This document shows positions 45,348 to 56,067 of a DNA stretch of 64,000 bases, one piece after another. Position 1 is the stretch's first letter, and each line of letters starts with the position of its first letter. The stretch spans positions 124,001 through 188,000 of the forward strand of contig JAFISE010000020.1 of assembly GCA_022560025.1 (NCBI GenBank), read 5' to 3'. Under the pieces are notes generated by a model. That model worked only from the letters and a program-made list of their open reading frames with translations, searched no databases and was not told the origin of the DNA. Source of the DNA: Stagonosporopsis chrysanthemi (Eukaryota > Ascomycota > Dothideomycetes > Pleosporales > Didymellaceae). Made by a program: the position numbers and the translations under genes.

Positions 45348-46686
45348 ATGAAGTACATTTTTACCTCTGCGCTGCTCGCCTCATCGGTCTTTGCCTCGGC
45401 CGTCCCGAGAGACAATAAGAAGGTCGACTACAGTGGCTTCAAGCTCCTCCGCTTGGAAAACACCAAAGGCCTCGAGGCAAAGATCGACGAGCTTTCCGCC
45501 CACGTTCTCAACCCCGGAAAGTCTGCTCAGCTCGATGTCGTCGTATCGCCCGATAACGTCGATGCGATAAGCTCGCTGGTGGAGGCCAAGGTCATTAACG
45601 ATGATGTTGGCGCGATCCTGGCTGAGGAGGGCGAGATGAGTGTCTATGCTGGTAAAGTCAGGTCGGCCTTCCTTCAAACACCATACTGATACATTCGAAG
45701 TTCCTAGTGAGAGCTGGTTCACCGCTTACCACCCGTACGCGGATCACTTGACTTTCCTCAGCGATCTCCAAGCCGGCTACACTGGCAACTCCAGGATCGT
45801 TACCGCTGGATCTTCCACGCAAGGACGTGTTATTACCGGTATTCACATCTGGGGCTCCGGTGGTCAAGGATCGAAGCCTGCAGTACTCATCCACGGCACC
45901 GTTCACGCTCGCGAGTGGATCACCACCATGTCCACCGAGTACTTTGCCTGGCAACTACTCACCAAGTACGCCACTGATGCGAACATCAAGGCTGTTGTCG
46001 ACAAGTTCGACTTCTACATCATGCCCATTGTCAACCCTGATGGATTCCTTTACACGCAGACAACTGATCGTCTCTGGCGCAAGAACCGCAAGACCATCAG
46101 CGGACAAAGCTGTGTCGGTACTGATATCAACCGCAACTGGCCGTACCAATGGTCTGCCACAGGTGGAGCTAGCACCGACCCTTGCTCGGAGACATACAAG
46201 GGTCAGGCTGCAGGTGACACAGCGGAGAACCGCGGTCTCGTTGCCCAGGTCCAGTCGCTCAAGAACTCGCGTGGCATTCGCTTGTATCTTGACGTCCACT
46301 CCTATGGACAGTACATCCTCTGGTAAGCGCTTTCTCAAGACATGAAGCTCAAAATATTCGAACTGACACAACCCAGGCCATACGGCTATAACTGCAACCT
46401 CCGCCCCGAGAACGATGCTGCGCACCGCACACTGGCTACTAATGCCGCGGCTGCTATCCGTGCTGTTTCAGGTACCGCTTACACAATTGGTCCCAGCTGC
46501 TCTACTCTGTACGCCACCACTGGCTCTTCGACGGACTACACAGATGTCACAGGTAACGCTACTTATTCCTACACCTACGAGCTTCGCGACAAGGGCACGT
46601 ACGGTTTCTCGCTGCCCGCGAACCAGATCCAGCCAACTGTCCGCGAGACATGGGCTGGTGTCCTCAGCATGTTCAGGGCTGCTTAG
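45348..46686 (+). CDS. secreted metallocarboxypeptidase, family M14A, with propeptide
   Basis: Three exons (45348-45651, 45701-46322, 46377-46686) give 411 residues. A signal peptide (MKYIFTSALLASSVFASA) precedes an approximately 90-residue activation domain (FKLLRLENTKGLEAKIDELS to AEEGEMSVYAG). The protease domain begins WFTAYHPYADHLTFL. Zinc ligands are HGTVHAREW (HxxE) and the His in YLDVHSYGQ. The substrate carboxylate is held by INRNWPYQW (Asn-Arg), and the catalytic Glu is in YTYELRDKGTYGF. This is the pancreatic-carboxypeptidase fold, and the enzyme removes C-terminal residues from extracellular peptides after propeptide cleavage. The first intron ends in TCGAAG, a non-YAG acceptor, but phase and sequence (YAGVPSESWF) support it. 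Long enough to be complete. Confidence 0.93.
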
Positions 46687-48149
46687 GCAAGGAATGGTAC
46701 TTTGCAGATACTATGAGCGTGATGATTCAGACATACTATTCAGCGACAGTCGCTTGGATAACACCAAAAAGATTTCCAAATGTCTTTCTGACTTCAAGGC
46801 TGGTGATATCCGTCCACTTTGATCTCTTCGCTTTATTCTTCTGCGACATCACCATAATCCTGTCGTAAGAATGCATTATTGTTTGTCTTAATGCACCTTG
46901 TGGAAGAAGTTTCACTTGGCTTAGCTTTTGGACATCGCTTGTGGAAAACTGATACAAAGAGGATGCGGCGCAGTTCAAGCAAGGCTGGAGGAAGAAAATC
47001 CATTCGCGGGTGTTTAAGCGTCAGGCTACCTCCAACTGCTTCTCGTAGTCCTTTGATCCTAAGTGTTGGTGCAAACTCTACTTACACATCGTCTCACGGT
47101 CTCACGCCGTATTGCTGGAGCTTGCCGTCTTGCTACCGCCTTCTCAGCTTGCTCAACCTTCGACACATGATGACTACGGTATCCGAGGAGGACAAAGAGC
47201 AGGCGCCTGCCTTGGTTCTGAAGGGATGTCGACTCAAGGAAATGGGGAGGGATTGAAGCTTCCTGTTAATTCACGTTTGATAGAGACGGAACAGCGGCAG
47301 TGCGTGCACCTCTTCTTCCATCGCTGTGGCCTGATCCACAACACAAGACCCAAGCCATCACGCCCCAGATCAGCTGCGGCGAGTACCAACGCGGCTGATA
47401 CGCTATCGGGATAGCATGGAGTCTTACAGCAGACATTGTCAAGACCGACAACACATGGAGCGTCAACATCACTTTAGCCCTCACCACCCGCACTGTCCCC
47501 TTGGTACCACAACCAGAGTGCCTGGCTCAGCGGCGCCGCACTCTCAGATCACCTGCTCGCTCCATGGAACCTGGCTCACCAGCAACAAGCCCCCTTTTCT
47601 GCTCGTCCGATACGTTATCTGACTCGAAGCGCTTCAAACCTCGCCGCTACGTGAGCCAACTTATATTTCATGTATCGCCCTACTCGCCGCGAGACGAGTA
47701 AGATAGTTCGCGGCGAGCGAGGGCATGGCGCTGAGTTTGGGCTTTCATTCCGCATTGAGAGAACATGGTGCTGGTGAGGAATCCTGTCAAGAGGGCAAAT
47801 GAGATGTGGGGGGGGGGGGGGGGGGGGGGGGGGGCGGCTGAGATCAAGCGAAGAGCATGGGGGAAGATTATGTATATGCTGACACTACAGGTGTGGTCGC
47901 TGACGCTGCGCAGACTTGGTGAGGAAATGAGCTTGTTCGCTTAGGTTTTTTTTTCTAGTTGACTAGATTCCGCTTCCGCGGTGGGGCGAAACCACAGCAA
48001 TCCACACCCCCTGACTCTGCTTTAGCGAGTCCAGTTCGGTGCGGAATGAGTCCTGAACAATAAGAGGAAGGCAGGTAAGTGTATTCGAGGGAATTATTGA
48101 AAGATATATATATTTAACTACAACATCTCTCTCCATCAAATCACCTCAA
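46687..48149. other. 1.5-kb intergenic region
   Basis: No supported gene. ORFs up to 125 codons lack features. Holds a 10-bp GC-rich hairpin stem (47683-47692 pairing with 47708-47717), a long G tract (separate entry) and the upstream flank of the tRNA gene. Confidence 0.45.
47808..47834. repeat. 27-base G homopolymer
   Basis: An uninterrupted run of 27 G on the plus strand. It may be partly an assembly or sequencing length artefact, but such a run is also a strong potential quadruplex. Confidence 0.85.
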
Positions 48150-48239
48150 GCATCGGTGGTTTAGTGGTAAAATTAGCCGTTGCCATTCCTTCACAGGATC
48201 AGTTTCGGCTAGCCCCGGGTTCGATTCCCGGCCGATGCA
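48150..48239 (+). tRNA. tRNA-Gly (anticodon GCC) with a 19-nt intron
   Basis: Acceptor stem GCATCGG pairs with CCGATGC, plus discriminator A. The D-arm TGGTTTAGTGGTAAAAT is that of eukaryotic tRNA-Gly, and the T-arm CCGGG-TTCGATT-CCCGG contains the B box GGTTCGATTCC. The anticodon stem AGCCG/CGGCT closes only if 48186-48204 is an intron placed one base 3' of the anticodon GCC (48182-48184), the canonical nuclear tRNA intron position. A T5 pol III terminator follows at once. The 3' CCA is not encoded. Confidence 0.95.
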
Positions 48240-48244
48240 TTTTT
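48240..48244 (+). terminator. RNA polymerase III T5 terminator
   Basis: Five T directly after the last tRNA base. Confidence 0.75.
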
Positions 48245-48726
48245 GCTGTAGCCCAGGTGCTGTGGTGGTGATGGTTGTGGTGGGTGGTTGTGTTTTTGCG
48301 TGGTGTGGGATGAGAACTCGCCAACGGGATCGACGCTTGCCAGCACCACACTAGGAAAGGAACGTAACTTGTAAATGCTCCTTACAGACCTTTTTTGTTT
48401 GCTCTACAAAGAAACTTAACTCTCCCAGCCAATAAGGTTTATGTGCTCACCCTAATGTGCCCTTCTGCAGAACGCGCTATGATTACTGCATAGCACATCT
48501 CGGACCTAATGTAAGCCTCATTGGATAAAAAGAGTAAAATAGTCCATGGTCTTGCGCAGAAACATTTGGTTTATTTGTTGCATGTGTTCTACAATAGTAA
48601 GCTGTAGCTAACACAAGTTCCACTGTTCGTGAGATCAATTTCTTCGTGAACGTCGAACGTCGAACGCGTAAACGCCCAGGTCACTGCCACGGTTTTATTT
48701 GAATAACAATGCACAACTCTGAAGGA
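48245..48726. other. intergenic, AT-rich
   Basis: Between the tRNA and the TIR element. No gene seen. A short tandem GAACGTC repeat occurs at about 48650. Confidence 0.45.
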
Positions 48727-48728
48727 TA

Positions 48729-49754
48729 CCGTGGGCTAGTAACGACTTTCGTGCAAAATACATTTTTTTTGAAAAACAGTACAGTTAGTACCTAATTTCA
48801 ACCCCCTTTATCTCCACCACCTTTGGTCCAAATTGACTGTTTAGTAGCTTAAATAATAGCCCTTAGTCTAATCTATCTACTACATGCCCAGGATACTATA
48901 TTAAACTAGCTATAGGGTGTTAAACTTTAGAAGGTTTTATAGGGTGTGACCTACATAGTTAAAGCTTTAACACCTCTACTTTTATAGTTACATCCTCTAC
49001 CCTATACACTTTGTAACGAGAGTTTATGTAGATAGAGGTAATATAATCTACCTCTTCTATTAGATCTTGTAGTATTGCAATTTATTATTTATGTAGTGCT
49101 AAGAAGAGGTAAAGAGGTATGTCCTAGTCTGTGCGTTAATAACGGGACTTTGTTGTACGTAGGAGGTAACTGTTAGGCCCTTGAGCTAATATGGCTCTGC
49201 CTGACAATATAGTACTGTTCTGAGCCTGTAATCACAGTCTGTAAGTACTGTTGACCTTTTTAGTGCTTGTTTGGCCCAGCAGCTCGGGCCGGGCTCTGAC
49301 ACTAACCCCCCCCCCCCTCTCTTGTTTCTTCCCCCTATTACTCTTACTATTAAGGCTAAAACTAAATTTTCTTGTTAAGATCTCTCATTTAGCCCATTGA
49401 ATACTAGATTTAAGCCTACGAAGAAGCCCGTTTCTTTTGGCCGATTGGATTGACATTCCACCCTTACTAACTCCTCTGTGCGCGCTACAACTTCTGCAGG
49501 ATACACTTCAGATTTAGCTTTAGTAGCGTAGAGAAAAGAGAGCGGTAAACTCCACATGTCTGCAGAAGAAGATTTAACGAACGTTTTGTGGGGGCTGTTG
49601 CCAACTTAGGATTCTAAGGTCTCTACCAGCGATTGCTCAAAACAAACAAGCTTCTTCGTAAAGTGATGGAGTTGTTGTACGTAGAAGTAGAGGTGTTAAT
49701 TGCGATTTTCAAAAAAAACCCCCTTTTTGCACGAAAGTCGTTACTAGCCCATGG
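48729..49754. mobile_element. TIR element, probably non-autonomous Tc1/mariner-like
   Basis: The ends are 30-bp inverted repeats with one mismatch: 48729-48758 starts CCGTGGGCTAGTAACGACTT and 49754-49725 read on the other strand starts CCATGGGCTAGTAACGACTT. Both continue with imperfect TTTTTTTTGAAAA. The element is flanked on both sides by TA (48727-48728, 49755-49756), the target duplication of the Tc1/mariner superfamily. The 1026-bp body is AT-rich, full of CTA/TTA, and has no ORF beyond 60 codons, so no transposase can be made. It also holds a TGTTAG...CTAAC stretch (49171-49306) that looks like a small solo-LTR-like insertion, followed by a C12 tract. A fragment of the same family lies at 36931. 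Confidence 0.7.
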
Positions 49755-49950
49755 TAGAAGGGCATCGATATACAAGTATTACATTATCAGCAGTGAAAGC
49801 CTTGCAAGGACTTGCCATTGTCGTGGTATACCCGTAGATGATTTTAACCCGTAAATGATTAGGAAATCGAGAACAGTTTCGTGGCCAGCTTCTCTCAAAC
49901 AAACATCAACATCGTCCGAGCATCAGAGTGGGTTGTTGATCAGAGATCAA

Positions 49951-50953
49951 TTACTTGGACTGGATCGAATGAGTGAAGGGATCAAGTTCTCTGTCTATTA
50001 TTCGGCCATCCGCGATGAGAGAGAGTGCATCGACTCGGACGTGAGGTGCCCACTCTAGATTGAGTACCACGACATCTGAGTCAAAGGTGGCAATGCCAAG
50101 ACGGGCCCGAGGCCAGGTCGACGCCCCCAATGCTGTACAGCTCATGTTGTGACTGGGATCTTGACATTCGATTTGGAAGCTATCAAGACAAGCCTGCCAG
50201 TCTGTTTGTCCACGTTGCTGTCGCCGCCAACCGTCGATATGAGCACTTATTCTTGCCCATGTTATCTGAACGTGCGCGCACAATTGAACCGATCCCTGCT
50301 GACCAAGGCACCGTGGTTCCGATCGATGGGTCAATGACTGCTGGTAGATGGAGGAGAGTTGGCATACGTCGTGCTCGCTTTGACAGGCAAAGCAGTAGAG
50401 CCGGCGACAAGACGAGATGCGAAACGTGCAACAGTGTTGCTGGAACTTGCAATCGTCAAAGAGTGTACGTCCAGAAGCATTGTTGAATCGCTTGCAGTTG
50501 TCGTACCGGCCGTCTCTCTGTAAGAGCCGCCGATACTAGACCCTATAGAAATTGTGGAGATTGTAAACTTTGCCTCTGACCAGATGCGCCTCGAATCAGT
50601 AGAGCGTTCGACTGTCAAGAAGTTGAAAAAACAGTCTCGAGGCAACGCGAAGGCAAAGCAGCGCCACAATGTCGTCGAGCAGGAAGTCGAGTATGCAAAT
50701 CAAAAGCTCCCGCGGCAGCTGACCAACAAGGGGACAGAAGCGAGCATTGTAGACTTGTGCGGCTATGAACGGGTCCATGGTTTGCTGCAGCTCGTATAGG
50801 GTAAACTGCCGTGCTTGAGCTTGTTGATCGTCTCGTCTCCTTTGATTGATTCGCCTTTCGATTTCGCGTGCTTTTGTCTCCTTGGTAGCCCGCTGCTGCT
50901 GGAATTCTATCTCCCTGATAACACGTCGCTGCTCGCGCTTGTCTCGGAACCAC
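49951..50953 (-). pseudogene. F-box protein pseudogene
   Basis: One reading frame on the minus strand runs from a splice acceptor (CTCTCTCCAG, exon from 50953) to TAA 49951-49953. It is broken by TGA at 50598-50596 and TAG at 50538-50536. It encodes a basic coiled coil (KREQRRVIREIEF...INQRRRDDQQ), then a clear F-box (CPLVGQLPRELLICILDFLL, ALLCLRVASRLFFQLL). After the stops comes the downstream part usual in fungal F-box proteins: a Cys-containing YCFACQSEHDVCQ, QGSVQLCAHVQITWARI and a C-terminal strand-rich region. No intron with proper signals covers both stops in phase. An upstream ORF (51393-50998) may be its first exon. Such F-box genes are numerous and variable in these fungi. It lies 200 bp from the TIR element. 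Confidence 0.7.
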
Positions 50954-51693
50954 CTGGAGAGAGAGAAAGCATGTTCTATGACCGATTTACACCGAGACTA
51001 GGAATGGGAGAGCGAACTACGAAAAGTGGAAAGACTGCAGTAGCAGAACGAACTTCCTTCATAAATGGTCCTGAAATTCCTTTTTTGGTAGGTTTGGTCT
51101 CGGGGGACAGTCAACCGTGGTACGATCGTCGCGGAATGTTCAACAACCAAGTTTTCCAACGCTGGATACTCCGAATATAGACTGTGTCGAAGTTGAGATG
51201 CTTCACGGTCTGATGGCTTGCTGGTGTTGCTGTGTCGACGGTCTTCAAAGATGATGTCGTTCTGGCAACACAGTCCAGCATAACTGCCTTCTGATATAAA
51301 AAGCGGCGCGAGCGAAGCAACGTCATGATGGTAGCTGGTGTTGCTTCGGTTGTCTTGATGCTTTGATTCGACCGATAGGTCGTCTGGTGCCATTTCGATC
51401 GTGTGTTGTTATGTGGTGCTGTTAAGATGACTGGTTTTGGCAAGGCCATGATTTGGCATGATTGATCTCTGACATCGGATTTACACTGGTCTCCTTTGAC
51501 GAAGGACCAAGTGAGGGTTTGATCTTTGCTATCCGCTTGATGTTTGTAGCGGACCCACCGGTTAATGCACGAGCGTGCAATGCAGGGTACACTCGAATGA
51601 ATGGAGCGTCTGACCCGTCAAACCATTGCCCGGCCCGGCCAGGGAAACCCCCGACCAGGTGCCGATGTCAGCGGGTTTTTTAACGTGGTTTTC
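50954..51693. other. possible 5' part of the F-box pseudogene and spacer
   Basis: An ORF of 131 codons on the minus strand (51393-50998, MAPDDLSVESKHQ...) precedes the F-box frame. Several weak donors could join it, none convincing. The rest shows nothing. Confidence 0.35.
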
Positions 51694-52266
51694 CTACTCT
51701 CCACGGGTTTCTTGCATGTTCCTTCGCTCTATGATGGCCATTGCTGACCGTTGGTAACCCCGAAACCGGCTCTGCAGGGCGGCGGCATCTCGTTCGGTGA
51801 CGGCGGCTTTGGCTTCGGCGGCAGCGGCTTTCGCTTCGGCGGCGGCAGCTTTCGCTTTGGCGGTGGCGGCATCGGACTCGGCCCTCAGGCAGCGGTTGCG
51901 CCAGTCCTCGAGCTTGAACGGCGACAGCAACCCATCCACCCACAGCACAACGGAAGCCAACATCTCCTTCCACACCCATTTGCGAAAGAAGCGGGCTTGT
52001 GCCCTCTCCTCAACAGTCTTGGCCCAGCGGACGAGGTAGCCCCAGGCGGCAGCAAGGCGCGCGGCGAATGTCGACCACAAGAACAAGATCGGCAAGATCA
52101 CCGCGGCAGCCATGATGGGATGGGGCAGCGGGCGCTGGACGTTGCCCGCGATGGTGTTGACAGTTTTCTCGATCCTCTCGATGACGTCCTCGGCGACTTC
52201 ATAAGAATGGGCGTCCGCCCATGCAACAAGAAAGAAGCACACCAGAATCATCGTCGTCATCGTCAT
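51694..52266 (-). CDS. hypothetical membrane protein with Ala-rich heptad-like repeats
   Basis: A single-exon 190-residue frame on the minus strand. It starts with a hydrophobic signal-like segment (TMILVCFFLVAWADAHS). A membrane span follows at about 50-75 (MAAAVILPILFLWSTFAARLAA), then an amphipathic helix region (WAKTVEERAQARFFRKWVWK, LLSPFKLEDWRNRC). Next comes a coiled-coil stretch made of AEAKAAA repeats (residues 130-160) and a basic tail. The repeat is also visible in the DNA as tandem 21-base units of GGCTTTCGCTTCGGCGGCGGC type. No family recognised. It sits between two decayed genes, so it could be young or lineage-specific. It has no homologue I can name. Confidence 0.5.
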   Translation of the reverse strand: MTMTTMILVCFFLVAWADAHSYEVAEDVIERIEKTVNTIAGNVQRPLPHPIMAAAVILPILFLWSTFAARLAAAWGYLVRWAKTVEERAQARFFRKWVWKEMLASVVLWVDGLLSPFKLEDWRNRCLRAESDAATAKAKAAAAEAKAAAAEAKAAVTERDAAALQSRFRGYQRSAMAIIERRNMQETRGE

Positions 52267-54089
52267 CGTGAGTGCGGTTGTGTTGGTCGATCTTTGATGA
52301 CAGTATTACGGAAATGAATCTTCTGGCCTCGAAGTTCTGTTTGCTTCAGAGTCCCATGTTCCTGCCATTCTACAGAAGGTTGTTTCTCTGTGTGTTTTCC
52401 AAACGGTCAGATGCGAACCTGGAAGGCGCGAACGCCTGACACCGGTCGGCATCGAGATGACCTGAGGCAGTAACTACACCCGGGAAACTGTGGACCCTTT
52501 GAGTCTGAGGTGTCATTCCTGCATGCTGTTCACTTGTACTTGGTCTGCTCGCATGGAGTGTACAACTTGCTAGACTAGTTGCATTGCAGCGCTTTAGACA
52601 CTCTGGAGAATACGTGGTCTGGTACAGCCATGGAATAAGTGCTATCAACAATTGTACATACCTACACTAATGCTGGCTAGCTGAGAGCTCATGCGAGTGA
52701 TATTGAATCTGCTTTCCTCAGGCCCAAAATTCACCATCACTGGCTCTCACTGGCGCTCACTGGCGAGTCCTTCAAAAGCTTGCGGATCGCAATTACAGGC
52801 ATACTGCACATCTACCATTCTAATGCTCACTCCAGGAGCACAGTGTTCAAGACATGGATCAACCACTCGCCAGTCTCAAGATTCTGAGTCAAGTTGGACT
52901 TTGGTTGACTTGACCTCGCCCTGATCCCCTGCAACAGCTCCCGCCTCGACTCTGCCATCAGCAACAGAACGTGCGACATAGATTTCCCCAGTATTGATGA
53001 CGAAACTTTCCCAAATGCATCTCGAAGGCGTTAGAATTCGCAATGATCGAAGCACCGGGTTTTGATTCTTCCAGGAGAAATATGTGTAACGGTTGGGCTC
53101 TGCCCAGGCCTACTCTAGTACGAGTTAGGATAGCTTGTGTATGGGCAGGCATATAAGCAGCTCAGCCCACGTCAATAGTCAATGCAGCGCAGTCCTCCCC
53201 TCTCTCTACACCGTTACAATATGCAACTCGATGTAGCCGCAACAGTATCCTTCCCGCCAGAATAGCTTTTCACCACCGCACAAAAGATTGCACTCATGTC
53301 TTCCATATCTGCAATTGGTCCACCGACACCGTTGCTTGATTTTCCGGTGATTGCAAACTTGACACCGCTTTTACCAGACCCACTTGTGTGATTCTGCTCC
53401 ACGCTGTCCAACCACACAAGATCCGCACCCGTCCAGGTGAGAGTCGCTAGAAAGAATGACCGTCTTGCCGATATTGTTTCGTTAGAGATGTTCAAGTCTG
53501 CAGTTGCAACTCGCGACGTTTCTATCGCAGACGTCTACGTGGATGGGAATGTCACTTTCGCCTTCTCCAGTTCCATTGATATACGAAAATATCATCTGAC
53601 TACCGGTGTAAACTTTTTGTGTGCGCTCTACAGGTCTTTGTCATTGCGTTATTACGCACTTTTTGCTTGAGAGGAAGAAACCCACATCACGTGCCCTTTC
53701 ACTTCACTTGAACTACTTGGTCGGTGCACCTGCCCCTCTACGCTTGGTCTCATAGCCGAGAAACCGTACTGCGCTTTCACTTACACATTTGACCTGTCGT
53801 TCTTGAGTCAAGGATTGGCGAGAACAATAGCGCATAATGCCAGAATGCTTCGATCTCGCACTGAAGGCGAACTTGACGACCTGCTTAAGTCTCATACTGT
53901 TCATTGTTTTTGTTTCTGAATATTTAAGCACTGTCCAGAACATCGCTTACGAGAAAAGCATCAATCGCAGCTACAAAATCTGCGTGACAAGTGCACAGAG
54001 TGTATGTACACTAGAGTGCGAGCATTCGAAGGAAACGAAGAACTCTGAAGATCGCGCTCGGAATTCATTTGCATATGAGATATAGTTGA
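52267..54089. other. 1.8-kb intergenic region with gene-like debris
   Basis: No intact gene. On the minus strand a frame from about 53580 to 53214 reads MELEKAKVTFPST, then TAG, then NISNETISARRSFFLATLTWTG to SSCIL. It may be a broken small gene, but I recognise no family. The remainder has only short ORFs and is moderately AT-rich. Confidence 0.35.
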
Positions 54090-56067
54090 CTACGTCGTAT
54101 ACGGATTGTAGAAGCTTCCTGTCTGATCCGAGGCGGCCTTGAGCTTCTTGTTCTCCCTCCTGAGGTATGTCTTTGATGTAAACGCCATACAAAGTGTCAG
54201 ACCCGCAAATACGATCTGTAAAATCATAGCCATAGTGTAACGTGGCGAATCGCTGTCGGGAAAGAAGTATGGCGACATCTACATCGAAGGTTAGCACTCA
54301 GCCGACTTCATCTTCAAAGGATACTAACCACATTGCCCAGATGACCGCAAATGTTGACAATCGCGCCACCAGCAGCTCGCTTCTCTGGGGTCTGTCCCAA
54401 GGAGCTTACTGCCCATGTGTACACCAAGGCGTTTGCTGAGAAACTACCCGAAGTGTATAGGAAGGCTGCGGTGTAGCGAGCTGCAGTGTTCAAAGTAGCC
54501 ACAGAGATGATAAATCCAATAATGGCACAGCAATTGTTGGCCATGATGTGGAATCCGCGCTCTTTCTGGCGATCAGAAGACCAAGCCACAAGGAAAGACA
54601 CAGCTGTACCCAAGATATAGGGAGGAGCAGTGAGGAGGAGAGAAACAGTCCTGTTACCAACACCAAATCCTCGTACCATGGTAGGGAAAAAATTATTGAA
54701 ACCATAAGATGACGTCATAAAAATGTTCATCGAAATGAAGATCTGCCTCTAAATTAGTACTGAGAATATTAATTTGTCTTCAAACATATACTTACGTATG
54801 TTTTCACATCTGTAAGAGCCAGACGTAAGCCTTGCCACACGGTAGACTCAGTGTGTGCTTCAACTCGATCGGCTTGGATGCGAGCAACTGCAATTCTTCG
54901 CATGTCCTCAGTCATTATCCACATTTGGCCTCCAGATTTTGTATGTGGGTAGTTAGGAAGGATGAAGAAGGCTGTCAGGGCAAAAAATGCACTAAGCGCG
55001 CCCTCCAAAATGAAGAGCCACTAGGATGAGTGAGTTAGTGTGTGTAATGCGACACCGTGGGAAGAAACGAAACTTACCTGCCAGCCCTTAAGGCCCGCAA
55101 TTCCAACCATACCAGACAACACCCCGGCAGCAATCAAACCAGAGAAAGCTTGAGCAAGCACCAATCCAGAGTAGAGGAGAGCAGTACGGAGAGCAAGCTC
55201 GCGGCGGGTATACCAACAAGACATGAGGAAAACAGCCTGTTTTGGTAAGCTTTGAGTAAGACCAAATGCTGAAGCGACTTACTCCTGGAAAAAGGGGGGC
55301 TTCTACAATTCCCAGCACAATCTGAACCGCAAAGAGCTCTCCGGGAGTGCTGACTCCAGCTGTTGCTGCTGACACTCCAGACCATATGATTGCGCAAATT
55401 GGTAGATAGAGTTGTGGACGGACACGCGTGATCAACCTACAAGGGTTTAGTACGGTATTTGAAGCGATATGGATGAAGAGCACTTACATGTTTGATGGGA
55501 GCTGTGCAAGCATGTAACTGTAGAACGTTAGTATTGTCATGTGCTTCTAGAAACACACAGTGACTTACCCAACTGTAAGCAGAGCGACCGCTGTACTGTA
55601 GTCTGTATTGCCTAGGTTGAGGGTTGCCTCGAAGTCTTCGTCTAAGCGAGCCTGCCTGTTGAATATCATCAACTACTACTCTTGGTGCAAGAGTGAGGCA
55701 GACTTACGCAAGGTTATTTCGATTGAGGTAATTGAACACTAGATCTGGCGTCAGGATTCTGCGTTTTTCGAAGCGCGATATAAAATGGACACGCACTGTA
55801 CAGAATCCATAGCTGGGGCATCAAAGTCAAGTCAAGTCTTCGGACGATCTGCTTCTCCTTGGCTTGCCAGTCCTCGATACCGAGAGCTTCCACGGCATCG
55901 TACCTCTTGGCTTCCGCAAACTCAACAGAATGGTTCGTAGGGACAGCCTCGAGGTAAACAGCATCAGCATCCTTCTGCTTTTCTATGACGATATGCGGAG
56001 CGGCTGATCCCATCGTGCTGTCATGCACAACCGGCTCTGAGTTCTGAGTGTTCGGTACGCCAGCCAT
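54090..56067 (-). CDS. MFS transporter, DAL5 / allantoate permease (anion:cation symporter) family
   Basis: Nine exons on the minus strand: 56067-55797, 55738-55708, 55655-55569, 55517-55488, 55436-55283, 55236-55078, 55020-54796, 54742-54329, 54278-54090. They give 519 residues. All eight introns are 45-58 nt with GTAAGT-like donors (one GTGCGT, one GTTAGT), and all phases close. Two exons are only 31 and 30 nt. The joins rebuild helix 1 (WILYMFNYLNRNNLAQARLD), helix 2 (TDYSTAVALLTVGYMLAQLPSNMLITRVRP), helices 4-6 (FAVQIVLGIVEAPLFPGAVFLMSCWYTRRELALR) and the second bundle to FTSKTYLRRENKKL. The DAL5-type signatures are LNYLDRNNL-like in helix 1, the E-A-x-x-x-PG segment and WYxRxExxxR. Members import vitamins, allantoate or small carboxylates with protons; the substrate here is unknown. 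The gene is intact inside a decayed region. Confidence 0.9.

Noticed and set aside
49171..49306. Solo LTR within the TIR element
   Set aside because: TGTTAG...CTAAC ends are suggestive, but no target duplication is seen and the length is only 136 bp. Kept as a remark, not a separate feature.
53214..53580. Minus-strand frame of about 120 codons with one stop
   Set aside because: No family recognised. Removing the stop with the apparent GTAGAC...TGCAG intron breaks the frame. Left as possible debris.
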